A DNA stretch of 64,000 nt from Acidobacteriota bacterium (lineage in GTDB: Bacteria; Acidobacteriota; Vicinamibacteria; Vicinamibacterales; Vicinamibacteraceae): the NCBI GenBank assembly GCA_020845575.1, contig JADLFL010000020.1:52292-116291 (forward strand), in the 5' to 3' direction. Position 1 is the first letter of the stretch. Each line of letters begins with the position of its first letter. A program made the translations under genes and the position numbers. Positions 24,717 through 35,113 of this stretch are shown here, piece after piece. The notes beneath the pieces were generated by a model. It searched no databases, had not been told where the DNA came from, and saw only the letters and a list, made by a program, of their open reading frames with translations.

Positions 24717-25567
24717 AGACGCTCGCCTTCCAGGTGCACGTCGCCGTCTGGGTGACGGAAGCGGATGCGGCTGGTCCACCACTCGGGTCTGTCGGCCTGC
24801 GTGTAGGCCACGCGGCCTGACGAGGGGTGGACGACAGCGCTCTTCACGTCGTGGAGGTTGCCGAGATACGGGTCGCGCGTGAACTGCTTCGTGTCGCGAT
24901 CGAAGCGCCAGACGCCTTCGTGCGTGGACACGATCAACTGCGCGGTGCCGGGAACGGCCGACAACTCGTGGCCGCCGACGTCCGGGAGCGAATACGTGGC
25001 GTCGAGGGCAAGCGCAGGTCGCGTGCCGTCCCAGTTCTCCAGCCGGTACGCGCGCAGCTGCTGCTCGCCCAGCGCCCAGAGCACGGCGCGCGACTCGTCC
25101 CAGACGGCACCGTGCCCCGAGTACAGCTCCGTGGCGAACAGTTCCCGTGCCGGCTCTCGCACGTCGAAGAGGGCCAGCTTGTTACCAGTGCCCTCGCGCA
25201 CGCTGCACGCCAGGACGATGCGATCGCCGGGCAGCAGTTCGGCCGAATGCGTATTCCCGCACTCGCCCCACCACAGCGTCTTCCCTGTCGTCCTGTCCAC
25301 CAGCGCGGCGCCGTCGCTCGACGCAGTGATCAGCATGCGGTTGCCCGCAACGGCCTTGCACTCGTCGGTCGTGCGGAACTTCGTGCGATACGCCTCCGGC
25401 AGGTCAGGCCGATCGACGGCTTTCCACGACCACGTCTTGCGCGGCATGGCAGACACGTCGAGCACGAAGACCTCGTCCCAGCCACACACGATGAGCGATT
25501 GCGCAGAAGCCGGCACCGCGCCGGCGACGAGCAGCCACACGAGAGCGACGAACGATGCACGCACCAT
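24689..25567 (-). CDS. Secreted beta-propeller protein (DUF6528-like)
   Basis: A 292-residue exported protein with a signal peptide (cleavage after VPASAQ, about residue 23). Repeated beta-blade segments include LIVCGWDEVFVLDV, MLITASSDGAALVDRTTGKTLWWGECGNTHSAELL and LIVSTHEGVWRFDRDT. The pattern matches DUF6528-type secreted propellers. No catalytic residues are assigned. The 3' end overlaps vsr by 28 nt. A -10-like TAGAGT lies 6 nt before the ATG. Confidence 0.7.
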   Translation of the reverse strand: MVRASFVALVWLLVAGAVPASAQSLIVCGWDEVFVLDVSAMPRKTWSWKAVDRPDLPEAYRTKFRTTDECKAVAGNRMLITASSDGAALVDRTTGKTLWWGECGNTHSAELLPGDRIVLACSVREGTGNKLALFDVREPARELFATELYSGHGAVWDESRAVLWALGEQQLRAYRLENWDGTRPALALDATYSLPDVGGHELSAVPGTAQLIVSTHEGVWRFDRDTKQFTRDPYLGNLHDVKSAVVHPSSGRVAYTQADRPEWWTSRIRFRHPDGDVHLEGERLYKVRWLID

Positions 25568-25573
25568 GCGGCA

Positions 25574-25579
25574 ACTCTA
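25574..25579 (-). promoter_or_regulatory. Putative -10 box (TAGAGT)
   Basis: Minus-strand TAGAGT ends 6 nt before the ATG at 25567; no Shine-Dalgarno is seen. Confidence 0.35.
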
Positions 25580-25705
25580 CAGCAGCGCGGCGTCGACGCA
25601 CGCGCGAGCGCCGGCTGGCGTCGGCCCGATCCGTGACGTACCATCGTGAAACGCGAACAGGTAGCCGCCGCGTGTCTCCCACGCGGCTTTCGACAGGAGT
25701 TGACC

Positions 25706-26398
25706 ATGCGACGATCCGTGACGCTTGCCCTCGGCCTCGGTGTGGCCCTGCTCTTCTCGACGCACGCGACGGCACAGGAACAACAGGACGCCGATCGCAA
25801 GGTGGCCGGTGGCATCACCGCGCCGGGCTGGACCGGCAAGGAAGACGCCGGCAACAGGCAGGGCCTCACCGTGAAGGACTCGAAGTTCGCGGTGGAGGGG
25901 AACGGGTTCCGCCTGACCACGGGTCCGGCCGCGCTCTACTGGAATCCCGCCAACACGGCGAGCGGCGACTTCACCGTCAAGGCCACCTTCGACGAGACCG
26001 AACAGAGCTACAACCATCCGCATCCGTTCGGCGTGTTCATCGGCGGCGCCGATCTCGCCTCGGCAACCCCCAACGCGCTCTACTGCGCGGCCTATCGCAA
26101 CGGCACGTACATCATCCGCATGTTCAGCGCCGGCAAACGCGCCGACGTCGTCGGCCGTCCGCTGGCGCACGACGCCATCAAGAAGGGCGAGACACCGAAG
26201 TCGCGGGTGGTGCAGGACGTCGCATGGACGGTGAAGGGCGACGCCGTGTCATGCGTGATCAATGGCACGGCCGTGTGGACGGGCACCAAAGCCGACGTCA
26301 CGGGCCCCGGCAAGCTCGCATCGACGGACGGCATCGTCGGCATCCGTGTCAGCCACAACTCCGACGCACTGGTGACAGGGTTCGGCGTCAGCAAGTGA
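25706..26398 (+). CDS. Secreted hypothetical protein (LamG/DUF1080-like sandwich)
   Basis: A 230-residue exported protein with a signal peptide ending near THATAQ (about residue 23). The mature part has alternating strands (GNGFRLTTGPAALYWNP, DFTVKATFDETEQ, PFGVFIGGADL, WTVKGDAVSCVINGTAVW, GIVGIRVSHNSDALVTGFGV). It has the shape of a concanavalin-like jelly roll such as DUF1080, but no catalytic residues are recognised. The start at 25706 has AGGAG upstream (25695-25699). It ends 1 nt from the convergent aldo/keto reductase. Confidence 0.7.
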   Translation: MRRSVTLALGLGVALLFSTHATAQEQQDADRKVAGGITAPGWTGKEDAGNRQGLTVKDSKFAVEGNGFRLTTGPAALYWNPANTASGDFTVKATFDETEQSYNHPHPFGVFIGGADLASATPNALYCAAYRNGTYIIRMFSAGKRADVVGRPLAHDAIKKGETPKSRVVQDVAWTVKGDAVSCVINGTAVWTGTKADVTGPGKLASTDGIVGIRVSHNSDALVTGFGVSK

Positions 26399-26399
26399 C

Positions 26400-27389
<990 letters not shown>

Positions 27390-27394
27390 GGGGC

Positions 27395-27400
27395 AGTGTA
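27395..27400 (-). promoter_or_regulatory. Putative -10 box (TACACT) for aldo/keto reductase
   Basis: Minus-strand TACACT ends 5 nt before the ATG at 27389. It shares the 75-nt divergent region with the DinB/YfiT promoter, with the heptamer array between them. Confidence 0.4.
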
Positions 27401-27421
27401 AATGGTGGAATGCCGCGAATG

Positions 27422-27447
27422 CCGGTTGCCGGTTGCCGGTTGCCGGT
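27422..27447 (+). repeat. Heptamer array (CCGGTTG)3.7 in a divergent promoter region
   Basis: Three full copies plus CCGGT, placed between two divergent -10-like boxes (27395-27400 minus, 27453-27458 plus). Confidence 0.92.
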
Positions 27448-27452
27448 GAATG

Positions 27453-27458
27453 TAGACT
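27453..27458 (+). promoter_or_regulatory. Putative -10 box (TAGACT) for DinB/YfiT gene
   Basis: TAGACT ends 6 nt before the ATG at 27465; the heptamer array ends 5 nt upstream of it. Confidence 0.4.
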
Positions 27459-27464
27459 TCCGTC

Positions 27465-27986
27465 ATGTCCGAATCCCTTCGCTATCCCGTAGGCCGGTTC
27501 GTGTTCGATGAGGCGGGTGGTGAGGCCGCGCGTGCCGCGGCGCTCGAGGCCATCGGCGAGTTCCCGGCGGCGTTCCGCGCGGTGGCCGAGGGGCTCACCG
27601 AGATCCAGCTCGCGACGCCCTATCGCGAGGCGGGCTGGACGGCGCGCCAGGTGATCCACCACGTGGCCGACAGTCACATCAACGCGTACGTGCGCACGCG
27701 CTGGGTCCTCACCGAGGATCGTCCCGGCATCAAGGTGTACGACGAGAAGGCGTGGGCAGAGTTGCCGGACGCGGCGCTCGCGCCCGTCGATCTCTCGCTC
27801 GATCTGATCGACGCGCTGCACCGCCGGTGGAGCGTGCTGCTCGCCGACATCCACGGCGACGCCTTCGCACGCGAACTGGTCCACCCGACCAACGGTCCGA
27901 TGTCGCTCGAGCGCCTCGTGCAGTTGTACGCATGGCACGGGCGGCACCACCTCGGCCACCTGCAGATCGTGGCGGGTCTGCGGTGA
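27465..27986 (+). CDS. DinB/YfiT-family metal-dependent thiol transferase-like protein
   Basis: A 173-residue four-helix-bundle protein of the DinB superfamily, YfiT branch (bacillithiol transferase BstA-like). The N-terminus [13 protein letters not shown] is typical. The metal triad is expected in VIHHVADSH and the C-terminal [10 protein letters not shown]. In relatives this fold binds Zn or Ni and transfers a thiol or hydrolyses an adduct; the substrate here is unknown. Its stop overlaps the gamma-glutamyltransferase GTG as GTGA, so translation is coupled. That pairing with a gamma-glutamyl enzyme is compatible with thiol or peptide metabolism (inference). Confidence 0.82.
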   Translation: MSESLRYPVGRFVFDEAGGEAARAAALEAIGEFPAAFRAVAEGLTEIQLATPYREAGWTARQVIHHVADSHINAYVRTRWVLTEDRPGIKVYDEKAWAELPDAALAPVDLSLDLIDALHRRWSVLLADIHGDAFARELVHPTNGPMSLERLVQLYAWHGRHHLGHLQIVAGLR

Positions 27987-29701
27987 CAGCGCGTCTCGCC
28001 GTACGTGGTGCCTGTACGATAGGCGCCGCGATCGTCATCGGCCTGCTCGCCGGCAGTCTTGTCGCACAGGATCGACTCTCGGGCCGATCGTTTGCGACAC
28101 GCTCCGAGGTGATCGCGCGCAACGGGATGGTCGCGACGAGCCATCCCTTCGCGACGCAGATCGCGCTCGACGTCCTGAAGGCCGGCGGCAATGCCGTCGA
28201 CGCGGCCATCGCGGCCAATGCATTCCTCGGGCTCGGCGATCCCGGCAACAGCGGCATCGGCGGCGACCTCTACGCCGTGGTGTGGGATCCGCGCACGCGT
28301 CAGCTCCACGGCCTGAACGCCAGCGGCCGATCGCCGCGCGGCATGACGCTCGATGCGCTGACGAGCCGCGGCCTCACGCAGATTCCGGCGACAGGTCCGC
28401 TCGGTATCAGCGTCCCGGGGTGCGTCGACGGGTGGTTCACGCTGCACGGGCGATTCGGATCGCTCCCGATGGCGCGCCTGCTCGCACCGACGATCGCCTA
28501 CGCGCGCGACGGCTTCCCGATCGCACCGGACATCGCCGCCGATTCGAGCCTTCGTCTGAGCCAGCGCCTGCCCGCGGATCCGTCGATGTTCCCGGAACTG
28601 CGGCGGCTGTACATGCCCGACGGCCACTTCCCGGCGAAAGGCACCATCTTCAGGAATCCCGCACTGGCCGACAGCCTGGAGCGGATCGCCACAGGCGGAC
28701 GCGACGCGTACTACAAGGGACCGATCGCGACGGCGATCGCGGCGCACGTCAAGGCGCGCGGCGGCTTCCTCTCGACAGACGATTTCGCACACCACACCTC
28801 CGAATGGGTCACGCCCGTGAGCACCATGTACCGCGGTCACCGCGTGTGGGAACTGCCGCCCAACACGCAGGGCAGCGCCGTACTCCAGATGCTGAACGTG
28901 CTCGAAGGCGTGGACGTCGCGCGCACGGGGTTCGGCAGCGCCGATCACGTGCACTGGTTCACCGAGGCCAAGAAGCTGGCATTCGAGGATCTCGCCGCCG
29001 CATACGCCGACGTACCGTCCATGCGTGTCCCCGTCGAGCGGCTCCTGTCGAAGGAGTACGCCGCCGAACGTCGCGCGCTCGTGAAACCCGATCGTGCCGG
29101 TGTCTATCGATCGGGGTTCCCCGTCGACAGCCATACGGTGTACCTCACCACGGCGGACAAGGACGGCATGATGGTGTCGCTCATCCAGAGCAACTCGCTG
29201 TCGTTCGGGTCGCTGGAAGTGGTAGACGGTCTCGGCTTCGCGCTGCACGACCGCGGCATGTGGTTCGAGCTCACGCCCGGACATCCCAACGTCTACGCGC
29301 CGGGCAAGCGCCCCTTCCACACCATCATCCCGGCGTTCGTGACCAGAGACGATGAGCCGTACATCAGTTTCGGGCTGATGGGCGGCGACATGCAGCCGCA
29401 GGGACACGTGCAGATTCTGATGAACCTCATCGACTTCGGAATGGACCTGCAGGAAGCCGGCGACGCGCCCCGCATCTATCACAGCGGCTCGTTCGCGCGC
29501 GGGGGCCACGTCGACAACGCGGGCGAGCTCAACCTGGAGTCGGGCTACTCGACGGACACCATCCGCGAACTGCAGCGCCGCGGTCACAAGGTGGCGCACG
29601 CCTACGGCATGTACGGCGGCTACCAGGCCATCATGCGCAAGGGCGGCGTGTATTACGGCGCGTCAGAGAGCCGCAAGGACGGCTACGCCGCGGGATTCTG
29701 A
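27983..29701 (+). CDS. ggt: Gamma-glutamyltransferase
   Basis: A 572-residue exported Ntn-hydrolase with a signal peptide (about 1-29). It has the large-subunit start [31 protein letters not shown], the GNSGIGGD loop, and the probable autocleavage and nucleophile Thr at about residue 385 in [13 protein letters not shown]. The [11 protein letters not shown] substrate loop and late [11 protein letters not shown] motif are intact. It cleaves gamma-glutamyl bonds of glutathione-like peptides in the periplasm. GTG 27983 overlaps the DinB stop. It is followed by a hairpin/heptamer repeat region. Confidence 0.92.
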   Translation: MTARLAVRGACTIGAAIVIGLLAGSLVAQDRLSGRSFATRSEVIARNGMVATSHPFATQIALDVLKAGGNAVDAAIAANAFLGLGDPGNSGIGGDLYAVVWDPRTRQLHGLNASGRSPRGMTLDALTSRGLTQIPATGPLGISVPGCVDGWFTLHGRFGSLPMARLLAPTIAYARDGFPIAPDIAADSSLRLSQRLPADPSMFPELRRLYMPDGHFPAKGTIFRNPALADSLERIATGGRDAYYKGPIATAIAAHVKARGGFLSTDDFAHHTSEWVTPVSTMYRGHRVWELPPNTQGSAVLQMLNVLEGVDVARTGFGSADHVHWFTEAKKLAFEDLAAAYADVPSMRVPVERLLSKEYAAERRALVKPDRAGVYRSGFPVDSHTVYLTTADKDGMMVSLIQSNSLSFGSLEVVDGLGFALHDRGMWFELTPGHPNVYAPGKRPFHTIIPAFVTRDDEPYISFGLMGGDMQPQGHVQILMNLIDFGMDLQEAGDAPRIYHSGSFARGGHVDNAGELNLESGYSTDTIRELQRRGHKVAHAYGMYGGYQAIMRKGGVYYGASESRKDGYAAGF

Positions 29702-29702
29702 G

Positions 29703-29750
29703 CGGGCCGGGCTTGCTTGGCCCGTTCGCCAGGGGCCGAAGCCCCTGGCC
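29703..29750. terminator. Repeat hairpins between ggt and malQ
   Basis: CGGGCC (29703-29708) pairs with GGCCCG (29719-29724), and CCAGGGGC (29729-29736) with GCCCCTGG (29741-29748). The second hairpin is the same family as 7221-7240. It lies between convergent genes, so it probably terminates both. Confidence 0.65.
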
Positions 29751-29762
29751 TCCATGCGATGA

Positions 29763-29795
29763 CCGGTTGACCGTTGCCGGTTGCCCGTTGCCGGT
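29763..29795 (+). repeat. Degenerate heptamer array
   Basis: Five imperfect CCGGTTG-like units, some shortened to CCGTTG or lengthened to CCCGTTG, ending at the malQ stop. Confidence 0.8.
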
Positions 29796-31367
29796 CTATC
29801 GCTCCGACGCGTCGACCATGGCGCGCAGCGTCTCCGCTCGGGCACGCGCCGTGGGGTCCGTCATCAGGGTGTCGACCGGGATCGGGCAGGCCCAACTCCA
29901 GTTCTCGGGGCCGACGGTCGCGGGCACGTTGATACGATCGCGCCAGCCGAAGACGTCCTGGAGCGGGAACACGACGAGCTCCGACGAGGACTGCAGCAGC
30001 ACCTCCAGCAGCGCCTCCCTCACCACATCGTCATAGGGCCGATCGGGTGCGATGGCCTTGTCCTCGAGACCAGGGATCGCGAGCAGCGCCGCGCGTTCGT
30101 CGATCGACGCGTCGTCCCACCAGTCGGCCATCATGTCCGTGTCGTGCGTCCCGGACGTCGCGAGCGACGAGGCGACGTAGTGCGCGGGGTCGTGGAACGG
30201 GTGGCCCTCGGCATGCCAGTCGCGCTCCCAGCGCAGCACCTTGTAGCCGGGTAGCTGGAGCCGAGCCACCGACTCGCGGACGAAGTCCGGGATCGTGCCG
30301 AGGTCTTCCGCGATGAGCGCCGCACCCGCGCTCCCGAACGCGGCGATGACGTCCTCACCGAGCCGGAGTTGGTCGTCCTCGGACTCCGGCATGAAGTGCG
30401 GTGCCTCGCCGTCGAGCGGACGGTTGTACGTGCGATAGAAGCCGACGAGATGATCGATGCGGAAGCCGTCGAACATGTCGGCCATACGCCTGCCGCGCGC
30501 ATGCAGCCACGCGAACCCGTCGGCACGCATCGCGTCCCAGCGGTAAACCGGCAAGCCCCAGTCCTGACCCGTCTCGGAGAACGCGTCGGGCGGCGTCCCC
30601 ACCGTCGCGTCGCGCGAGAACAGCGCCTGGTTGGCCCACACGTCAGCACTGTCGGCGCTCACCATGAACGGCAGATCGCCCACGAGCGCGATGCCGTCGA
30701 GCGCGCGGCGCGCGGCCATCCACTGCTCCTGCGCAATCCACTGCGTCCAGCACACGTCGAGCAGCGCATCGGCGTGCACCAGACGCGCGGTAGTCATCGC
30801 GCCGGCATCGCGCGTGGCAAGCGCCTCTGGCCACTCCCACCACGGACGAGCGTCGTGGTGATCGTGCAGCACGCGGAACAACGCGTAATCATCGAGCCAC
30901 CAGTGCTGGTCCGTGATGAACGCCTGGAGCGCCTTCGCGCGCGGCGTGTCGATCGCCCACTCGGTGAGCCTGAAGCGCTCGAACGCGCGACGCAGCACGA
31001 CATCCTTGATCGCTGTCGTCTCGACGTACGGCACCACCGGCGACGCGTTGAGATCCGCGCGGCGCTCGAAGGCGCCGGCAGGAAACGCCGACGCCCCGAG
31101 CGCCTGCACGTCGGGCACATCGTCCACGGCGATGTAGAGCGGCTCGATGGCCATGGCGCTCAGCGCCGAATACGGCGAGGTCTGCCCCGTCGCCATGTCG
31201 TTGACGGGAAGAACCTGCAGCAGCCTGAGACCGGCGGCGCGCAGCCATGGCGCGAGACGGGCGAGGTCGGCGATGTCGCCGATACCCCAGCTCCGTGTCG
31301 AGCGAGCCGCGAACAGGGGAAGCAGGAGGCCGGCGCGACGGCCGAGTGATGCGTAAGTAGATACCAT
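29796..31367 (-). CDS. malQ: 4-alpha-glucanotransferase (amylomaltase, GH77)
   Basis: A 523-residue GH77 enzyme that transfers maltodextrin segments in glycogen/maltose metabolism. The N-terminal signature is AGLLLPLFAARSTRSWGIGD, with LPVNDMATGQTSPYSALSA. The active site has GDLPFMVSADSADVW, the nucleophile Asp in GFRIDHLVGFYR, the acid/base Glu in LIAEDLG, and the transition-state Asp in SGTHDTD. ATG 31367 shares one base with the stop of the upstream aminotransferase (TGATG), so they form a two-gene operon. Confidence 0.95.
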   Translation of the reverse strand: MVSTYASLGRRAGLLLPLFAARSTRSWGIGDIADLARLAPWLRAAGLRLLQVLPVNDMATGQTSPYSALSAMAIEPLYIAVDDVPDVQALGASAFPAGAFERRADLNASPVVPYVETTAIKDVVLRRAFERFRLTEWAIDTPRAKALQAFITDQHWWLDDYALFRVLHDHHDARPWWEWPEALATRDAGAMTTARLVHADALLDVCWTQWIAQEQWMAARRALDGIALVGDLPFMVSADSADVWANQALFSRDATVGTPPDAFSETGQDWGLPVYRWDAMRADGFAWLHARGRRMADMFDGFRIDHLVGFYRTYNRPLDGEAPHFMPESEDDQLRLGEDVIAAFGSAGAALIAEDLGTIPDFVRESVARLQLPGYKVLRWERDWHAEGHPFHDPAHYVASSLATSGTHDTDMMADWWDDASIDERAALLAIPGLEDKAIAPDRPYDDVVREALLEVLLQSSSELVVFPLQDVFGWRDRINVPATVGPENWSWACPIPVDTLMTDPTARARAETLRAMVDASER

Positions 31368-32530
31368 CAGGTGAACTGGAGCAGCGGCAGCGTGCAGAGG
31401 ACGTCGAGGCCCTGCCGCAGGTCGGCGGCGGGCGTGAGAAGGCTCACCACCAGATACCCGTCGTGCGGCAGGTCGTAGAAGTAGCCGGGGTGCACGAGCA
31501 CGCCACGTTCGAGCAGCGCGAGCACGAGCGTGGCCGCGTCGGCCACCTCGGGCACACGCAGCACGACGCTCCAGCCGCCGTCGGGCACGCGCACGTCGAA
31601 GGCCGAACCTGCGAGCCTGGCAGTGATGAGCGCGAGGTTCCCGGCCAGGCGCGCCTGGATCTGTTGCCGCACGAGGGCACCCTGCTCCAGCAGCGCCGGC
31701 ACGGCGAGCTGGACGGGCGTCGAGACCGACAGGTACGTGTCGGCGATGACCTCCAGCGCGTCGAGCGCCGCGCGTCGTCGTGTGTCGCCACCGCTCACGC
31801 GGATCCACCCGAGCTTGGCCTGCGGCAGGCCCACGAGCTTCGAGAGGCCATTCAACCTGAACGTCAGGACGTCCGATGATATGGGCGTCACGAAACGGTC
31901 GCGACCGCCGAGCGGATAGTCGGCAAACACCTCATCGACGATGAGCGCCAGGCCGTGCCGGCGGCATGTGTCCGTGAGCACGTCCCACTCGTCTGGTGTG
32001 GGGACGCTGCCCGTCGGATTGTTCGGCGCCACGACGATGAGGGCGCGCGTCCGTGGCATGATGCGCGCGGCGAGATCGACCTCGTCGAGCACCCACCGGC
32101 CCGCATCGCGGCACGTGTAGCGCTCGACGGTCACGGCGTCGAGTTGCGCGAGGTGCTCGAACAACGGGTAACTCGGACAGGGAACGAGTACGCTGTCGCC
32201 AGGATTGCAGAGCAGCTTGAACAGGTGCGAGTACGCTTCGCTGGTACTTGCCGTGAGGATCAGGTCATCGGGCGACCCGGGCTCGCCCATGGCCGCATAC
32301 CATCCGGTGACGGCTTGGCGGCCGAACCGCAGGCCGCGCGGGTCTGGCTCGTATCGCAGGCCGGCGGCGTTCGACCACGGGGCGGTCAGCGTTTCCGGAT
32401 ATGCCACCCCAACCGTCGTAGGATTGGAGACGGTCAGGTCCAGAATCGGATCGGGGCGCGCGCGCCGTCCCGCCATGGCGGCTGCCAGTGGCGTCGGCAC
32501 GAGCGAGGCGGGCAAGCGGGTCGAGAACAC
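31367..32530 (-). CDS. PLP-dependent class I/II aminotransferase
   Basis: A 387-residue fold-type I aminotransferase. It has LTASTSEAYSHLFKLL (PLP phosphate), CPSYPLFEHLA, VAPNNPTGSV (NPTG motif), IVDEVFADY (PLP ring Asp/Tyr) and the Schiff-base lysine in RLNGLSKLVGLPQAKLGW. The Arg for the alpha-carboxylate is expected in the C-terminal VVSLLTP region, where the usual R is not obvious. The amino donor is unknown. The start is GTG 32530 with GGAGG close upstream. It is coupled to malQ, although the two activities have no textbook link. Confidence 0.88.
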   Translation of the reverse strand: MFSTRLPASLVPTPLAAAMAGRRARPDPILDLTVSNPTTVGVAYPETLTAPWSNAAGLRYEPDPRGLRFGRQAVTGWYAAMGEPGSPDDLILTASTSEAYSHLFKLLCNPGDSVLVPCPSYPLFEHLAQLDAVTVERYTCRDAGRWVLDEVDLAARIMPRTRALIVVAPNNPTGSVPTPDEWDVLTDTCRRHGLALIVDEVFADYPLGGRDRFVTPISSDVLTFRLNGLSKLVGLPQAKLGWIRVSGGDTRRRAALDALEVIADTYLSVSTPVQLAVPALLEQGALVRQQIQARLAGNLALITARLAGSAFDVRVPDGGWSVVLRVPEVADAATLVLALLERGVLVHPGYFYDLPHDGYLVVSLLTPAADLRQGLDVLCTLPLLQFT

Positions 32531-32611
32531 GGCCTCCGGCAGCTTACCACTCGGGATCCGGCCAACCGCCGCCCCTCGACAATCAGGGCCTGAGCGCCCG
32601 GGAGAACGCGT

Positions 32612-33433
32612 ATGCGCACGTTGAAGCTGGCAGTACTGGCCCTTGTCGCGACGTGGACCGTCGCCTGCATCTCGGTGGACTCGGTGATCAAGGTCAAGGC
32701 CGACGGCACGGGCACCATCGAGCAGACGATGCTGGTCAACGCGTCGGCCATGGGAATGATGTCGATGATGGGCGGCGACGACAAGGACGCGGCCAAGAAG
32801 GTCGATCCCGCCACGATGTTCTCGAAGGAGAAACTCGCCGCCGAAGCGGCCAAGCTCGGCGAGGGCGTGACGTTCGTGTCGAGCGAACCCGCAACATCCG
32901 GCGAGATGTCCGGCGTCAAGGCCATCTACGCGTTCAAGGACTTCAACGCGCTCAGGATGACGACATCGCTGCCAGACATGGAGAAGGTTGGCGGGAGCAG
33001 CGGCTCGGGCAAGGGCGAACGTCTGCCCATGGTCCTCACGCGTCGCGGCGACACCGCCCTCATCACGCTCGACCTGCTCGATCAGATGGGGAAGGCCGAC
33101 GCGAAGAAGTCAGGAGAGGCAAAGGCCGAGGGCAAGCAGGAGATGCCGAAGGAGATGATGGCCATGTTCGCCCCCATGTTCAAGGACATGCGCGTGGCGA
33201 TCTCCGTCGAGCCCGTCGGCACGCTCGTGCGCACCAACGCCACGCACGTCCAGGGTAAGCGCGTGACGCTGTTCGATGTCGCCTTCGGCGAACTCTTCGC
33301 CGACCCGCAGGGCATGGAGAAGCTAGAAGCACTCGGCGATTCGCCGTCGATCGATCAGCTCCGGACGGCCCTCAAGGGCATGAAGGGGATCAAGATCAAC
33401 GACGTCGAGAAACTCGAAATCGAACTCAAGTAG
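32612..33433 (+). CDS. Hypothetical lipoprotein, Met/Lys-rich
   Basis: A 273-residue protein with a lipoprotein signal (LVATWTVACIS, lipidated Cys at about residue 19). A beta strand opens the mature part (VIKVKADGTGTIEQTMLVN), a pattern shared with other acidobacterial lipoproteins and with the lipoprotein at 7230 (DLDGSATIVVNA). The middle is Met/Lys/Glu-rich (MGMMSMMGGDDKDAAKK). No catalytic motif is present. GGGAG lies about 8 nt before the ATG. The gene stands alone between divergent and convergent neighbours. Confidence 0.72.
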   Translation: MRTLKLAVLALVATWTVACISVDSVIKVKADGTGTIEQTMLVNASAMGMMSMMGGDDKDAAKKVDPATMFSKEKLAAEAAKLGEGVTFVSSEPATSGEMSGVKAIYAFKDFNALRMTTSLPDMEKVGGSSGSGKGERLPMVLTRRGDTALITLDLLDQMGKADAKKSGEAKAEGKQEMPKEMMAMFAPMFKDMRVAISVEPVGTLVRTNATHVQGKRVTLFDVAFGELFADPQGMEKLEALGDSPSIDQLRTALKGMKGIKINDVEKLEIELK

Positions 33434-33448
33434 GCAGGGCGCAGCCGT

Positions 33449-35074
33449 TCACACCAGAGCGCTTGTGAGGTACTGGGGCGGACGACGGGCCTTGGCGCGC
33501 TGTTCGTACGCGTAGGCGATCCCGAGCAGCGTGCCTTCGGACCAGGCAGGCCCCATGAACGACACGCCGATGGGCAGGCCGCGGATGTGGCCGCACGGAA
33601 CGGTGATGTTCGGATAGCCGGACACGGCAGCGGGCCCGGAACTCCCACCGGTGCCCGCGTCGCCGTTCACCAGGTCGATCAACCACGCCGGGCCGCCGCT
33701 CGGCGCCATCACGGCATCGAGACGCGACGCGGCGAACACGCGATCGAGGCCCTCGGTGCGTGAAAGACGCGCGGCCGTTGCCTTCGCCGTCAGGTAGGCC
33801 TTCTCGGTGAGCGGCCCTTTCGCCTGCGCGGCGATGAGCGTCTCCTGACGGAAGTACGGCATCTCCTCCGCCGCGTGCGCTTCGTTGAACGCGATGACGT
33901 CGGCAAGCGTCTTCATCGGCGCGCCGGGCCCGAGCGACGCCAGGTATGCGTCGACGCCCGCCTTGAACTCGTAGAGCATCAACTGGAACTCGGCAGCGCC
34001 GAACTTGCCGCGTGTCGACAGCTCGGTCTTGTCCACGATCGTCGCGCCGCCGTCTTCCAGCACCTTGATGACCTCTTCCATCGCCGCGCCCACGCGTGCG
34101 TCGGATCCGAAGAACTCGCGCATCACGCCGATGCGCTTGCCGCGCAGCGCGTCCATCCGGAGGAACGCCGTGTAGTCGGATGCCACGCGCTGCCCCTTTG
34201 TCGCGGGGTCGCGGGGATCTGGCCCCGCAAGGACCTGGAGCAATGCCGCCGCGTCGGAGACGGTGCGCGTCATCGGGCCCGCGGTGTCCTGCGTCGCCGA
34301 GATCGGGATGATGCCGCTGCGGCTCACGAGGCCGACCGTCGGTTTGAGGCCCACGAGACCGTTGCGTCCTGATGGACAGATGATCGAGCCGTCCGTCTCG
34401 GTCCCCACCGCCACGGCACACAGGCTCGCGGCGGCCGCCGCGCCGGATCCCGAACTCGATCCGCACGCGTTGCGATCGAGCGCGTAGGGATTGCGCGTCA
34501 GGCCGCCACGACCACTCCAGCCGCTCGTCGACTTGCTCGATCGGAAGTTGGCCCACTCGCTCAGGTTGGTCTTGCCGAGCAGCAGCGCGCCCGCGTCGCG
34601 CAATCGCGTCACGAGCCCCGCGTCGGCCAGCGGCTTGGCATCCACCAGCGCCAGCGACCCGGCCGTCGTCTTCATCGCGTCTGCGGTGTCGATGTTGTCC
34701 TTGAGCAGCACGGGGATGCCGTGCAGCGGTCCGCGCACGCGACCGGCGCGCCGCTCCTGATCCAGACGGTCGGCGATGTCGAGGACGTCGGGGTTCACTT
34801 CGATCACGCTGTTGAGACCGGGCCCCTGTCGATCGATCGCGTCGATGCGCCGGAGATACGCCTGCGTGATGGCGCGTGCCGTCACGGCACCCGTCTCCTG
34901 CGCGCGGCGCAGGTCTTCCACGCTGCGTTCGACCACATCGTCGCCGACCGTCAGCGCGACGCTCGAGATGCGATCGGGCGGCTGCGCGATCGACGACTGC
35001 GCGTGTGCCGATCCGCCGCCGGCGAGTGCCGCGCCACCGATGACGGAATGCTGGAGGAACTGCCGGCGGTCCAT
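33449..35074 (-). CDS. Amidase signature family hydrolase, Tat-exported
   Basis: A 541-residue amidase. The N-terminus MDRRQFLQHSVIGGAALAGG is a twin-arginine signal. The amidase signature core has the catalytic Lys in GIPVLLKDNIDTA, and the cis-Ser and nucleophilic Ser in ACGSSSGSGAAAAASLC with GTETDGSI. The full Ser-cisSer-Lys triad is therefore present. It hydrolyses an amide in the periplasm; the substrate is unknown. It is divergent from the large metalloprotease gene with only 39 nt between starts. Confidence 0.9.
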   Translation of the reverse strand: MDRRQFLQHSVIGGAALAGGGSAHAQSSIAQPPDRISSVALTVGDDVVERSVEDLRRAQETGAVTARAITQAYLRRIDAIDRQGPGLNSVIEVNPDVLDIADRLDQERRAGRVRGPLHGIPVLLKDNIDTADAMKTTAGSLALVDAKPLADAGLVTRLRDAGALLLGKTNLSEWANFRSSKSTSGWSGRGGLTRNPYALDRNACGSSSGSGAAAAASLCAVAVGTETDGSIICPSGRNGLVGLKPTVGLVSRSGIIPISATQDTAGPMTRTVSDAAALLQVLAGPDPRDPATKGQRVASDYTAFLRMDALRGKRIGVMREFFGSDARVGAAMEEVIKVLEDGGATIVDKTELSTRGKFGAAEFQLMLYEFKAGVDAYLASLGPGAPMKTLADVIAFNEAHAAEEMPYFRQETLIAAQAKGPLTEKAYLTAKATAARLSRTEGLDRVFAASRLDAVMAPSGGPAWLIDLVNGDAGTGGSSGPAAVSGYPNITVPCGHIRGLPIGVSFMGPAWSEGTLLGIAYAYEQRAKARRPPQYLTSALV

Positions 35075-35086
35075 GGAGGCGGATGT

Positions 35087-35092
35087 TACAAT
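35087..35092 (+). promoter_or_regulatory. Putative -10 box (TACAAT) for metalloprotease
   Basis: TACAAT lies 21 nt before the ATG at 35114, giving a short leader that keeps a GGAGG Shine-Dalgarno (35104-35108). Confidence 0.4.
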
Positions 35093-35113
35093 TCCCGCCT
35101 TTCGGAGGCCAAC

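Noticed and set aside
22205..24720. Prophage or integrative element around the R-M genes
   Set aside because: No integrase, att-like repeats or phage genes were found; only the cassette and a short palindromic repeat.
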